A stretch of 64,000 nt of DNA from the NCBI GenBank assembly GCA_030220185.1, contig JASPKZ010005703.1, positions 310,001 to 374,000 on the forward strand, written 5' to 3'. Made by a program: the position numbers and the translations under genes. Position 1 is the first letter of the stretch. Every line of letters begins with the position of its first letter. The notes below the pieces were generated by a model, which worked only from the letters and a program-made list of their open reading frames with translations, was not told the DNA's origin and ran no database searches. Below, piece by piece: positions 19,225 to 30,884 of the stretch. The DNA is from Diploptera punctata. Taxonomy: Eukaryota; Arthropoda; Insecta; Blattodea; Blaberidae.

Positions 19225-19712
19225 CTTACAGGTATGTCGTCTTCAGTTTCCATTTATTTCTATCATTCCAGTCTCCTTTTTCCAAATTCCTATCATCCAT
19301 TATAGTTCTAACATAAGTTTTCCATTTCCATATTGGTCTGCCAAGTTCATTTCTTCCAGGGAGTATATATTTTTGGCCATCTTTCATCTTACATTCTCTG
19401 TACATGGCCATACCATTTAAGAGTTTGATTTTCAATCCTCTTAACAATAGATATGGTGACATTCATTTTTCTCCAAAGGAATTCATTTCTTATTTTATCC
19501 TGTCTTGTTTTTTGAGGGCTTCTTCTAAGATAATCAAATTCAACTGTTCTAATTTTATTCTTTTGTACTTCCGTTAAAGACAAAGTTTCACTTATATATG
19601 ACAAAATATTCTGTATTATGCTCTTATAAATTTCCATCTTAGTTTCCTTTGTAATATTCGGAAACAAATTATAACATAACATACAATAATTATAATAGTA
19701 ATTTTCTTTCAT
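19225..19712 (-). pseudogene. LINE-A-type C-terminal fragment
   Basis: Minus strand, from about 19600: VEFDYLRRSPQKTRQDKIRN, then NQTLKWYGHVQRM. A frame change near 19400 leads to GRNELGRPIWKWKTYVRTIM and WNDRNKWK. This follows the LINE-A order YLRRSAR, KWLGHVLRM, RGRP. A short AGAAGAAG-like end lies near 19205-19220. Confidence 0.65.
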
Positions 19713-20705
19713 TTCTGTATACGCCCTTTAGAGTGAACATACAAGATATATGTAAATTTTATTATTTTACATCATTTTGCATAGGAATAAAAAATTGGAA
19801 TGAGGAACATTGCCCAAAGTTTTGAATGTAGCCCATTTAGAAAAAAAAATATTAACACCTTTTCCTAACTAGAAATACAACCAAAAAATTAGCTCTCTCA
19901 ATGCTTTTAACTACATATACAATTCTACTGAAGCCACTGGTAAACTAAAGTTTGAGAAGGTTAACAAAATAATAACTGTAACTGAATAAAAAATCGTAGT
20001 TAACAATTAGCACGTGACCTTCACTTCATCTTCAGTTTTTTCAGCTGGAGATCCTTGTTTTCCTTCTTTTATTAAATCTTCATCCAGTTCCTTGAATCTT
20101 CATTCATGAAAGGAAACAAATTCCCAATATCCTTTCCTTTGGTCTGTTTAAGCGGAACGCCCCTTCATCTATGGGGGTGTGAACGTTCTTGAATTCACTT
20201 GCTACATACTCTCTTTTCCAAAATATGATTTCGTTGAATATATTACCATAGGATTTAGAAGATTTTGTTTATAGACTGGAGTGGATGGATAGAGACGAGT
20301 GGAGAAGGAAAGTAAAACTTTAGGCACAGAAAGATGTGTAAACATTGAAAACCTGTACGTCAATAATATGTATGTAATAAATGTTACGTGAAAACAACCA
20401 ATATGAATCGAATTTACGAATAGGCACTAGAAACCTAGAAGGGAAGGAAGAGAACGGAGATAGTAGCTGTGTTTGTGCAACTCCATGCTGACTTTTGATT
20501 GGAGGCGGCATAGAACTAAATCATATGATAAGAGTTACAGTTTTCAGTATCGACGTTCCTATTCCGGCCTTTTCTGCCTAATATACAACAGTGGAATTAA
20601 CGGAATTTTGGACTTCTGGCAGCAACAATTGAGGTCTAGAAGAGAGGTACAATTTTGCTGCTCATACATGGAATGACAGAGATGATGGTGGAGAAGGCAT
20701 AAGCT
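19713..20705. other. Mostly unassigned; LINE tail trace near 20280
   Basis: At about 20275-20335 the plus strand reads GMDRDEWRRKVKL, the terminal motif of LINE-A-type ORFs. The rest shows nothing I can name. Confidence 0.4.
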
Positions 20706-20709
20706 CATC

Positions 20710-21115
20710 AGAATTTGTAATACAGACGTATTAAAATATTAAAATCGTTATCACAACAATTATAATAGAGACGCTCATTAAGTAGTTGAATACTATTTTT
20801 TTTAGGAATATTCCACAATACAGTGTTTCTCCTTCTACCCAAAGTGATTTGTCGCCAGAGGTTCCTGTCTAAAGCATCTTCTTCCCTCAAATCTCTAGCT
20901 TCCATACTTCTCACTCCATATAGGCTACCCGACGTTCTGTAGGTCTGTCTCTTCAACTTCTTCCATTAGCTTTCCAATTAAGGATCTTCTCTGGTATTCT
21001 CTCTTCTTCCATTCTTATGAGGTGTCCATACAATTTCAAATGTTTTGCTTCTATTTTTTTCTCATTAATTCATTTTGAGAATTTTCCTCATCATTGAGGG
21101 TTTTCTCCAACCATC
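20710..21115 (-). pseudogene. LINE-A-type 3' fragment, subfamily H
   Basis: Minus strand: GVRSMEARDLREEDALDRNL, then WRQITLGRRRNTVLWNIPKK. This corresponds to MQARGLSIEDAQDRRLWRFGTGRR at the end of the intact LINE-A ORF. Further upstream (21040-20960) ERIPEKILNW-like sequence is visible out of frame. The same 3' end, followed by an AAT tail, is at 48165-48530. Confidence 0.65.
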
Positions 21116-21214
21116 TTAGTAATTAACATGAATTAAACACAAATGAGTAAATATAAATGACTACGGACTTATAGACTATCAGTTTGCAACAAACATTAAC
21201 AAATGTGACTTAAT

Positions 21215-21910
21215 TAAAGTTATCCATCGTTCTCCGTCCTCTGTCCTCTGTGTCTTAATCTGTTACACCAAATTTCCTCATTGAATTTTTAATGTTGTTC
21301 TTCCAGGTTGTTCTTGGTCTTCCTTTTTTGTTCCTTCTTTCAATTTTGCATACATAGACGGCCTTTGCTAGTCTTTCCATCCTGCATTCTTCTTACGTGT
21401 CCATACTATTTTTGCCTTCTGTGTTCAATCTCATCCATTATATATCTTTCTGATTTCATCCATTTTCTAATTTCTGTATTTCTAACGTTTTCCAGTCGAG
21501 ATGTTTGGCTGCTCTACTCCAAAAATGCATTTCAACTGAAATTATACTGTTGACATGATGTAGTGTCATTGTCCAAACTTCCTATCCATATAATAGTATA
21601 CTTTCTAGGTTGGATTTATAAATTAGTTGTTTTGTTCTGTTAATGTTGTTTTTACTCCATAGTATAGAGTTTAACATTCCTATGGTTTTTCTTCCATTAC
21701 TAATCCTTTTTTGCTACTTCTTTATTTGATGTTCCATCTTTCTCTATAATTGATCCCAAATAACAGAAACTATCGCTCTTATTTATCTTTACCCCATCAA
21801 TTTATAATTCATCTGGGTTATTTGTTAAATACTCTGTTTTGTTTTTGCTGAACCCCATTTCTGATATGTTGTTGACAATTTTTCAACTTGCATAATTTCC
21901 CTCATTGTGC
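21215..21910 (-). pseudogene. LINE-A-type fragment, heavily broken
   Basis: Minus strand pieces in order: GFSKNKTEYLTNNPDEL (about 21860), SFCYLGSIIEKDGTSNKEV, RMQDGKTSK, GRPRTTWKNNIKNSMRKFG. The order (RT thumb, connection, GRP-W motif) is that of LINE C-terminal regions. Many stops and shifts are present. ORFs on the plus strand here are shadows. Confidence 0.65.
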
Positions 21911-22184
21911 TATTGAATACTAATATTTACATTAAAAATAACTAGCTCAATATTTATAGTGTGCTGAGATAGGTAAGTAAAGTTTACATCAGTAATTAAC
22001 AGGCTGTTTTTCTATTCATTGTAGGCTGCTGTGGAATGCACAAATTAATAATTAGCCTATATACATTTCATGTATAATTTGACGGATTGACAAAATCTGA
22101 ACTACTCGTAAAATCACGTGATCGTATTTTGGAAAATTTACGATATTGGGTTTAATTCCTATTGCTTATGCTGATTTCCCGGGA

Positions 22185-22775
22185 ATAGTATATTATGATG
22201 CGAGGTTGGGAAGTGGTTTTTACAGAATTGAGAAAAAAATGTTTAAAAACCGAGCAATAGCGAGGTTTTTAATTTCCGAGATTCTGTCAAACACTTCACA
22301 AACGTGCGTTGTAATTATTTTTTGCGCCATGGTGTTTTCAAAATAATTAATAGTAAAATAACATTTTTTTTGGAAATATTTGCGTTCATTATAAACAATT
22401 GACTAACATTAACAGTGTGGGCAATGTTTATTAGTTGAAACAACAGGAGGCCTTGAGAACAATTATTGATAACATGGCCGCAAGTACGTATTTATTGTTT
22501 TATATTGTTTCAAATAAAGTTCAGTTCATTTAAAATGCAGTGATTTGTTTGGTATAATGTAGGACCTATATTAAACTACCTTTTGGATATTTTCTGTATA
22601 TACATTGTACGTAGTATACATAGAGGGCAGTGGTTTTTCTTCCCTCACGTGGGTGTAAATGTAATATTACAGCATAGTTATTTAGGTTGGCAACCCCGAA
22701 ATGTAGGAAGTTGAACTTTCAATAATGGTCGCCTTTGCTGGTAAGTACGACAAAACACACTATCGCGCAAAAAAT
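22185..22775 (+). repeat. 590-bp repeat, copy 3 of 5
   Basis: It starts ATAGTATATTATGATGCGAG and ends CTATCGCGCAAAAAAT. The hairpin ACAGAATTGAG...ATTCTGTC and internal TTTTTTGCGCCATGGTGTTT are retained. Left flank is TTTCCCGGGA. No duplicated target is evident. Confidence 0.8.
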
Positions 22776-22802
22776 ATATTTAACCTGCAGCAAATAATTA
22801 GG

Positions 22803-24800
22803 GGGCAGTTGGTAAAGGCAATAACGCTACATGCCGGAAGGCCATGAGTTCAAGTCCCGATGGAGTCAACACTTTTAAAAATGACCTAAATTTTCTTACG
22901 TACAATGGCCCTGGGTCGACTCAGTCATTAATACAAATGAGTACCCAACATTTGTTCTGGCGATAAAGGCGCCCGTCATGCAGGGCTGACAACGCTGCTT
23001 ACGTCTCGTTCCGATTAGAGGCCGTTCCACTAAGGAAAAAGCATGACCTGCAAAGCTCGCGCAGGTAAACGTAGGGTCTTGGGGAAACGATCCCTATCAG
23101 CACGCTTGTCCGTATCTGCAAAATTATGGTTACTAGTCATAATGAAAATATTAACCCTGAATAGGAAATTATTATAATAACTATGTGCCACGTGAAATTC
23201 CTTAAGGGCACCCGGTACTAACTTCCTTGCAATTTGATTTAAACATATGGCATACAAAAATTATTTTTTTCAGCTTATTCTTAAGTTATATGTAAGAAAA
23301 TTATGTCACCAATTAAACAAGTCTTCCTGAACATAATGACACTCCGGTTAACTTTTTAGACATATTTTTTTATGAGTAATTTGAAATACAAAAAAAATTA
23401 AAATAAAAAATTAATTTTCTTAAAAGTATTGTCAATTTTCTCACAAACTACTTCCCAATTGTTTGCAAAATTTAGTATGTTATTGTCCATGGTTCATTTG
23501 ATAGTAATAAAGTTTGCTTGTGTTCAGATATGGATTGTATTTTTTTTATTAAAATTTTTCAGGTTCATCAAATAACTTAAGTCTAAATAAAAGGATTCTG
23601 TGCAACATTTAACCGCCCTTTATCCATTCGGTAATACCTTAGTTGCCTATTAGATGTTCCATTGAGGGGATGTGCTAACCACATATCACTTTTTGACATG
23701 TGTGGGTAACTAAGCGTATCTAAATTAGCTTGGTTAAGAAACTCCCGATAGAGAGCAGCCGTGTACCCACGCGGGACGTATGGGGTACATACATACAATA
23801 ATGCAATAAAGTTAAAAATGATTAAAATTAAACCTAATAAAAAACATATACACAAGAACAGCTCCAACCTACTATACATGAAAAAAAAAATTACAGAGAA
23901 AGTAATAAGATATAAGGTTAGAAATACTGATTTATTGTAATACTATTTTTATTAGTGAGATGTTTTTGTCAGTTAATAGAGAAAATTAAGTTTTGTTTCT
24001 GAAAGAAGTTATAGTTTTTCAGTCTCTGATATAGGTGGAAGAGAATTACATGTTCTAGCAAGAAAAACTATAAAATATTTTGAAACAAATAGGTAGTGTG
24101 ATGAAGACAATGTGCTGAAAGAATCGTGAGCCTAATTTATGTGCATCACAGAGTCCAAAGAAGTAGTGTGATAAGGAAATGATGTGTGTGCTAGTTTATA
24201 GAGAAGAGATAGGGATTGGACGGTTCTACGATCTTGTAGATACGAGAAATCTTCCACTTAACACGGCAATATAAATCACCTTATTTCTAAAACCGCGCAA
24301 GTCTAATTTAACAAAATTTTTAAAAAAGCATAAAACATTTTTTAACATTACTTATAATTTTGTAACTATGTTTTTAATGTCATATTTTAAATGTTTAAAT
24401 TAAAAATAAGACATTATTTTATTTTTATACAGATTTTCACCCACTCCATGTCCTCCAGTCCTCTTGCTCTTATTTCTTAACATAATTACAAGATAATAAA
24501 CAATGTCAAAAAAGTTTTTATGCTCTCTTGAAAGATTAGTTAAATTAGACTTACGAGGTTTTAGAAGTAAGGTGACGAAAACTAATATATTTTAGAATGA
24601 CTGTACACTTTTGGAATTGAATGTGTATGCCTGTACCGCAGACTACCCGCAGTCACGGGGATGAAACTGGTCTTCTGCGCATCTGATGCCATGCTTCAAC
24701 CTTGATGGAACGGCCTCTATCTACAGAGGAGGGGGTCTTTACTTCCTACTATCCTAAGGGCCATCTGAAGGCTGTTGTGGGACCACTTTACCTTTTAATC
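22803..24800 (+). repeat. SINE-B copy split by a 1.7-kb inverted-repeat element
   Basis: The first half (22803-23017) has the SINE-B order: GGTAAAGGCAATAACGCTAC, GAGTTCAAGTCCCGATGG, GGCCCTGGGTCGACTCAG, CAGGGCTGACAACG, ending CGTTCCGATT. The second half resumes at 24718 with CTACAGAGGAGGGGG, AAGGGCCATCTGAAGGCTGT and TGTGGGACCACTTTACC. Compared with the continuous copy at 51392-51690, nothing but the inserted element separates the halves. Confidence 0.75.
23018..24717. mobile_element. 1.7-kb element with GAGGCCGTTCCA inverted ends
   Basis: The left end reads GAGGCCGTTCCACTAAGG and the right end is the inverse of GAGGCCGTTCCATCAAGG; similarity continues for about 28 bp. A second inverted pair lies inside (about 24275-24345 against 24505-24585). 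No transposase is legible; the minus-strand ORF at 23583-23879 has a hydrophobic start but no recognised domain. Flanks TTA and TAT do not settle the target duplication. It looks like a non-autonomous DNA transposon. Confidence 0.65.
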
Positions 24801-25298
24801 CAAAACTGTTAATTATCTCTGTAACCTCGTATTCCATAGTAAACCAATTTACACCGGTTCGTAACATTTCCGCCTACTTTAATATTTTGATTTTAATTTT
24901 AAAAACTTAAATTTTCCAATTAGTATTACCTGAAGGAGAAGGAGCAAAAGGCTTGGCTAACAGTTATATGCCACGACACGAAGAACACCTTATAGACGTC
25001 AGTTTGTGGAACCTACAATTTCCATGAGGTGGGTTGGTCAGTGTTTGGTCACGCCTACATTCCTGATGCGAATTACTGGACTTTATCTGCAGATTTGGCG
25101 CTCAGATTAGAGCTTAGAGTTGCTGAGAAACCAGATCAACTCTAAGATTGTCGACACGCCTTCCTCACAACACACACTTCACCTATCACTACCTGGTTCA
25201 AACTTGTAACTGCAACATTTTTATTCCATTGAAGTTGTGTAACATATTTGTATCAACAAATCGTAAAATAACATTTCTCTAGGGCCTAATTATTAGAA

Positions 25299-25905
25299 TT
25301 GAAGGAACACAATAAGAAAATAAATGGTACCATAACAGGTAACACTCGTTGTTGTCAGATAATATTTAGGGGAGTGATATTGTATATTTTATTGTATATT
25401 TTCCAGTTAAATCCAGTTTGGAAATCAAATTTTATCTCTAGACACACACAATTAAAAATCTTTAAGACTAACGTTATATCTGTGCTATTATATGCTTGTG
25501 AAACCTGGGAAACTAGTAAAATCATAGAAAATAAATGACAAGTATTTATAAATAGATGCCTAAAGAAAATATTACGAATAAAATGACCAGAAACGAAATC
25601 AAATAAAGAATTATAGGGGAAAAAAAACTGACCAGAAAGAATTGAAATATAAATAAAAAAGTGAAAATGGAACTGGATAGGACATACATTAAGAAACTAC
25701 CATGATTCGACAGAAATAACTGCATTGTAATGGAATCCCCAAGAACATAGAAAAAGAAGTAGACCGAAACAGACATGGAAGAGAATCATCCTTGAAGAAA
25801 TCGCAAGGAGGGGGAAAACCAGGAGCGAAGTGAAGAAGTTGGTCCCAAATAGGTTCTGTTGGCGACGCTATGTGGATGCCCTATGCTCCTGAAGGGAGAT
25901 AAAGG
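25299..25905 (+). pseudogene. LINE C-terminal fragment (WRRYVDALCS type)
   Basis: Pieces in order: RHTQLKIFKTNVISVLLYAC, ETWETSKIIENK, KWNWIGHTLRNYHDST, RKRSRPKQTWKR, WRRYVDALCS. This C-terminal layout is widespread in animal LINEs of RTE/CR1-like groups but differs from LINE-A, -B and -C here. Several stops break it. A GATGATGATCATAATGAT end lies near 25905-25925. Confidence 0.65.
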
Positions 25906-26135
25906 AGATGATGATCATAATGATCGTTTGTATTAAACAACCAAGATCGGACTAGGAGGACGTAAGTGTGATATTACTGTAGCGTGAACATTGAAAACAT
26001 GAATTTATAGGCTTTCACGGTCCTTGTTTTCATTAAAGTCATTGTTGTCCTGGTGTCGTCACGTTCGAGAATTTTGAACAAGTATTTTCACCTTCATGTA
26101 ATTACTTCTTCAGACAACGTATTATGTCATTTATT

Positions 26136-26733
26136 ATAGTATATTACGATGCGAGGTTGGGAACTGGTTTTTACAGAATCGAGGAAAAATGTTTCAAAGC
26201 CGAGCGATAGACAGGTTTTTAATTTCCGAGATTCTGTAAAATACTTCATAAACGTGCGTTGTATGTTATGTTTTGCGCGATGGTGTTTTCAAAATAATAA
26301 ATAATAGTAAAATAATAACATCTTTGTTGGAAATATTTGCGTTCATTATAAACAACTGACAAACCTTAACAGTGTGGGCAATGTTTATTAGTTGATACAA
26401 CAGGAGGCCTTGAGAACAATTATTGATAATATGGCCGCAAGTACGTATTTATTGTTTTATATTGTTTCAAATAAAGTTCAGTTCGTTTAAAATGTAGTGA
26501 TTTGTTTCGTATAATGTATATTAACACTACCGTTTGGATATTTTCTGTATAGCCTATAGGTACATTGTACGTAGTGTACATAGAAGGCAGTGGTTTTACT
26601 CCCTGTACGTGGGTGTAAATGTAATATTACAGTATAGTTATTTATGTTGGCAACCCCGAAATGTAGCAAGTTGAACTTTCAATCATGGTCGCCATTGCTG
26701 GTAAGTACGACAAACGCACTATCGCGCAAAAAT
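26136..26733 (+). repeat. 590-bp repeat, copy 4 of 5
   Basis: It starts ATAGTATATTACGATGCGAG and ends CTATCGCGCAAAAAT. It has the family hairpin at 26174-26238. A small insertion AGCCTATAGG lies near 26551. It directly precedes a LINE-A-type fragment. Confidence 0.8.
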
Positions 26734-26759
26734 ATTATTTTCTATTTGATACTTAAAAA

Positions 26760-27440
26760 TACAGTATAAAAACAAAATAAATCTATGGAATAATTTCATC
26801 AGACGGTCTGCAAGAATATCCCGAAGAGATAGAATGTTAAATAATACAATAAGACAAATAATGGGAAATAAAAATATTATTATCGAAGATAACAAGACAA
26901 CTGATATGGTACGAGCACATAATGAGAATGGCTGAAGAGAGGTTACCAAGGTTGGCTTATGAATGGATCTATACTTTTAACAACCATGTTTGAACACTGT
27001 TGAGAATTATAAAAATGTGTACCTTATAAAACAGTCGTCCTCAAATATAATAATTTCTGTTATGAAGGTTGTCACACTATTAAAATTCAAGGTCTTTCAA
27101 AGACATGCTTCATCCTCAGGAATTCTTATGCAAATAATTTCAGTACCATAAGAATTCCTGAGAATGAAGCGTGTCTTTGAAAGGCCTTGAATTTTAATAG
27201 TGTGTCGACGTGTATAACAGAAGTTATTGAGTTGAGGACGACTGTTTTATATAGTACAATTTTTTTTAATGGAAGTTATGAATGGATTCCATCAAGACGA
27301 CCAAAAAAAAAAGGAAGACCACGGACAACATGGATGAAGGGTATCAGGGAAGCAATGGAGAGCAGGGGTCTAAGAGATTATCAATGGACAGACCTAGTGG
27401 ATTGGTTCACAGCGATTCGTGTCATATATAATTACTTGGT
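26760..27440 (+). pseudogene. LINE-A-type C-terminal region split by a foldback
   Basis: Before the break: NKINLWNNFIRRSARISRRD and then, with a shift, EERLPRLAYEWI. After it: SYEWIPSRRPKKKGRPRTTW, MKGIREAMESRGLRDYQW. The order equals RRSARKS...PKQLYEWHPNRKKKRGRPRLTW of the intact LINE-A. The interruption 26969-27275 is a later insertion flanked by TTATGAATGGAT on both sides. Confidence 0.75.
26969..27275. mobile_element. PLE-type foldback with 12-bp target duplication
   Basis: TTATGAATGGAT occurs at 26957-26968 and 27276-27287 and is single in intact LINE-A, so it is a target duplication. The insert starts with ~60 bp of lead-in (CTATACTTTTAACAACCATG), then inverted arms with AAACAGTCGTCCTCAA at about 27032 and GAGGACGACTGTTTTAT near 27232. 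The loop side contains GAGAATGAAGCGTGTCTTTG and AAAGGCC, as in PLE terminal repeats. Variable duplications of this size suit retroelement insertion, not a cut-and-paste transposon. Confidence 0.75.
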
Positions 27441-28010
27441 TTTTATTTGTTACGTTATGTGACTGATTCTATTATATTGGTATTTGGTTGTCAGAAAATG
27501 TGAAAACATTTAAACCTGACTAAAATAATAATAAAGATGTGGAACAGATTCAGGCCTTCTTTGGGAATTGTAGAATGTCTATTATTAAGATGAATCAAAT
27601 ATTTTTACTCACTGTAGATTTTTTTAAGAATATCTGAAAATGCGACAAATAATTAGCAAATTTTAAAGATTCTCTAAAAGTACGTGTCCACAAATATAGT
27701 AATACTATTACGTCGCTTTGGATAATCGTATCTAAATTAAATTGCTGACAATCAAAAGAGAAACTCAAAACGTTTTGTGCATATTAATAATGCCAACAAG
27801 GGAGAATAATGGACAACAATACAGAAACTAAACTAAATCTAATTGAACTGGTTGCTGTCAATGAAGCACTACAAAAAGTCACATGGTTATTCTGAAGCAA
27901 TCCCTCGACTTTATTTTCACTTTTCATAACAGCATTTCGCTACTTCTCATCACAAGTAGTTACTCAGTTGTCATCACGAGGCTGAGTGAGCCTATTTCCT
28001 GATCCTATAC
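27441..28010. other. Unassigned stretch
   Basis: No repeat family or coding signal recognised. Confidence 0.35.
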
Positions 28011-28013
28011 TTA

Positions 28014-28700
28014 CTTACTCTTTGGCACTATCGAACACGTAGGTTCATGGACCCGCGGACATAAGCTCTCCATACATCCTATCCTGAGCTAATGCTTTCC
28101 AATCATTCCCTGTATAATCTTCTTCCTTCAAATCATAGTTAATTTTATTCTCCCACCTCATTCTTGGTCTACCAACTGGGCGTTTTCCCTCTGGTTTTCC
28201 TACAATAAGCTTCCATGTATGTCTTTCATTCCTCATACGTGTCACATGTCTTGCCCATCGCAGTCTACGAGACTTAACTGTTCTAATTATATGTGGCTTT
28301 CTATAAAGACCATGTAGTTCATTGTTGTGCAGTCTTCTCCATTCACCTGTATGTTCATCTCTCCTTGGTACTTTATTCTCAAATACTCGCAATCTCCTTT
28401 CCTCCCTTGAAGTAAGAGTCCATGTTTCGCATCCATATAATATAACTGGGAGAATAACTGTTTTATATATTTTCAGTTTAACGATTTTTGAAAGGAGTTG
28501 GGACATCAAAAGTCGCTGTCATGCATAAAGCACGCTTTTTTAGAATTGAGCTTATGTTTATTTTCTTTGTGTATCTCATTCCTATTTGTGATTATTGTTC
28601 CTAGGTATTTGAATTCAAAATTTTCATTTGTCATTAGCTGTCCATTTCCATTATATAATGTATTTATACGTGTGACCACATATTTAGTTTTATTGATATT
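28014..28700 (-). pseudogene. LINE-B C-terminal region
   Basis: The minus strand from about 28700: NINKTKYVVTRINTLYNG, FEFKYLGTIITNRNEIHKEN, then from 28509 LKIYKTVILPVILYGCETWT, GEWRRLHNNELHGLYRKPHI, SRRLRWARHVTRMRNERHTW, GKRPVGRPRMRWENKINYDL. One frameshift lies near 28500. It reaches further toward the RT than the copy at 14630. The 3' end GTGCCAAAGAGTAAGTA is at 28010-28026. Confidence 0.8.
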
Positions 28701-28734
28701 TCTGGATCCTATACAGAAGTAATAATTCTGCGAT

Positions 28735-28812
28735 ATAGCGGGTATCGAACCCGAGATTCCCAGGATGATAGCAGAACATACTTACCACTGCACAATATAC
28801 GAGATCACAATT
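28735..28812 (-). repeat. tRNA-like sequence (SINE head or tRNA pseudogene)
   Basis: The minus strand reads GTGCAGTGGTAAGTATGTTC as A box and CTCGGGTTCGATACCCGCTA as B box. The TPsiC stem pairs well (CGGG/CCCG) but the acceptor ends do not. No body matching other SINEs here was found. Confidence 0.4.
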
Positions 28813-28869
28813 CCCCTGTAAAGTGATTCAATTCCTCAGTTTAATTAATTTCATCATCCTGAAAGGTCA

Positions 28870-29456
28870 TTGTCCTCGAAGGACTGTTTCGATCTATTGA
28901 AATTTTCCTTCCACCTCTTCATGGGTCGTCCTAATGATCTCTTCCTTTGTGGGATACAGTTTAGGACTGCCTTGGGAATTCTTCGTCTGGGCATTCTATT
29001 AACTTATTGTTTCCAATGTTCTTGATAGTTTTGGATATGGTCAAGGATCGGGTCTATGTCGAGCTCTTGAAGGATGTCTGAATTCCTTTTCATATCCCAC
29101 ATAGTATAGCCCTCTGTTCGGCTCAGGAACCTCATTTCACTGGCGGTAATCCTCCTCTCGTCTGTTGCCCGTAGGGTCCACACTTCACTGACATAACGTA
29201 ATATTGCTCTTGCCACAGTTTACATAGATGAAGACAAGTGTGTTTTTGAACTAGAGATGGTTTCCCTGTTTATAATTTCAAAGGATCTATTAAAGTTGAC
29301 AATTTTTCCTTCTTGTCTTCTTGAAAAGACAATGTATACGAGTAACTAAGGTATTTAAATACATCGGCTCTTTCTAGAAATTTACAATGAAGACACATTT
29401 TTCTTTGTACTGGGTCTTTACCCCGAAAAGCCATTATTTTAGTCTTCTCTATGGAT
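28870..29456 (-). pseudogene. LINE-C C-terminal region
   Basis: The minus strand from 29450 gives EKTKIMAF-like sequence (KAIMAFRGKDPV region with shifts), then RYVSEVWTLRATDERRITAS, EMRFLSRTEGYTMWDMKRNS, DILQELDIDPILDHIQNY, RMPRRRIPK, GRPMKRW. It matches the LINE-C order seen at 31840-32790. It ends within 4 bp of the mariner-type element at 29460. Confidence 0.7.
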
Positions 29457-29459
29457 ATA

Positions 29460-30000
29460 CAGAGTGTAACAGGATCTCACCGACAAAATTACAGGATTGA
29501 TAGGCCATGCAGAGAGGATCATTTTTTGTGAAGGAACATATAGTCGCAAACACGTCGTTTATGAGTTATGCGCAGATGAAGGTGTTCACCCGTAAGGATC
29601 GGAATTGAATACAAACAATTGTACACGTAGGGGCCTATATTTTATTGAAAAAGGCATGTTTTTATAATAAGTGTTCAAACAGTCGACCGTGTGCCTCATT
29701 GACATGTTTGATATCGTCGCAGCAACGATCGGCCAGCACGGCCGATCATGACAGGATTGTTTTTGACGTCGTTAAAACACTTATGTTTGAACACTTATTG
29801 TAACAACATGTCTTTTTCAATAAAATGATATACGTGTGCAATTGTTTGTATTCAATTCCGGCTCTTACGGGTGAACACCTTCATCTGCGCATAACTCATA
29901 AACGACGTGTTTGCGACTATATGTTCCTTCACAAAAAATTATCTTCTCTGCATGGCCTTTCATTCCTATCATTTTGACGGTGAGGTCCTGCTACACCCTG
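29460..30000. mobile_element. Mariner-derived MITE with ~210-bp inverted repeats
   Basis: Ends CAGAGTGTAACAGGATCTC and GAGGTCCTGCTACACCCTG are inverted copies flanked by TA (29458-9 and 30001-2). The arms match through GAAGGAACATATAGTCGCAA, GAGTTATGCGCAGATGAAGG and ATTGTTTGTATTCAATTCCG. The centre keeps GATATCGTCGCAGCAACG, also present at 43890 in the copy with transposase remnant. It is a deletion derivative of that mariner-like family. Confidence 0.8.
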
Positions 30001-30144
30001 TATATATAAAGTATTTATCTGCTACTATTTGAATGATATACACTGATCATCTGCAAAAAATACGGTATTCAAGGTTAAAATACGGGTTAGAGGTATACAT
30101 CCATGTCTTGATTTTCAGAACTCTCGAGTAATATCATTTATATT

Positions 30145-30880
30145 CAGGGTGAGTCTAAATTCCCCTTAGAGAATTTGAGGACTTATAGAGAGAACCAAGA
30201 CAATTAAATTCAACATAGGAACCATGTCCGGAAATGTATATTTTTTCCTTACACACAAAATACCACTACAACACATGTTGCTCTCTCCAACTCTTGCTGC
30301 CTGTCGTCTCGAAACACTTACAAGAAGAGCCCCATGTGACGATCACCGACTTCAATACAGATGCGGTACCTCCGTACCATGTTCTCGTACACACGATCAC
30401 CAATCCCTGGTCCTTCAACATCCGCCGCAACCATAACTCGTGCCAGTTGGTCTTCCTCGGATTCTACAGGGGTATCGTACATTAAGATTTTCTTGTGACC
30501 TCACAGGTAGTAGTCTAGCGGGGTCAAGTCGGGAGAACGTGCAGGCCAAGTAATCGGACCTGCCGTTGCACCGAGCTTCGCTGTACAATAACATCATGTC
30601 TGCGTGTGTATGCATGGATAACAGCAACATAGTACCAATGAAGTACGTAAACCTTGTACTGTCGTGAAGGATTACTACTGTGCTGTGCAGGTACGAACGT
30701 CTTTGGGCGGATCACAAACTGAATAGCACGAACAAACTTGCAGTGGACGTGGAACATCAGGTGAGCGGGGAATGACGTATGGACTACCCTAGTCAAGACT
30801 ATCCTAGTGAGTGGCGCCGGAAAAGCGTGTGAGATAATTTTGCGTGTAGCGGAAAATCTGTTCGTTTCCGGACATTATGC
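30145..30880 (-). mobile_element. Mariner-like element remnant
   Basis: The left end reads CAGGGTGAGTCTAAATTCCC. A minus-strand transposase remnant occupies about 30560-30330. The right side reaches GTTTCCGGACATTATG near 30885, which mirrors ATGTCCGGAAATG at 30226 on the left, then a LINE-B piece begins. The two ORFs on the plus strand here are antisense shadows. Confidence 0.65.
30328..30562 (-). pseudogene. Mariner-like transposase C-terminus with in-frame TGA
   Basis: Minus frame: GPITWPARSPDLTPLDYYL, stop, GHKKILMYDTPVESEEDQLA, VYENMVRRYRICIEVGDRHM. The signature SPDLTPLDYYLWG carries the third catalytic aspartate (LTPLD). The W codon TGG has become TGA. The upstream catalytic residues are not recoverable. 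Confidence 0.75.
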
Positions 30881-30884
30881 TCAG

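Noticed and set aside
30234..30485. Plus-strand ORFs between 30224 and 30485
   Set aside because: Antisense shadows of the mariner-like transposase remnant on the minus strand.
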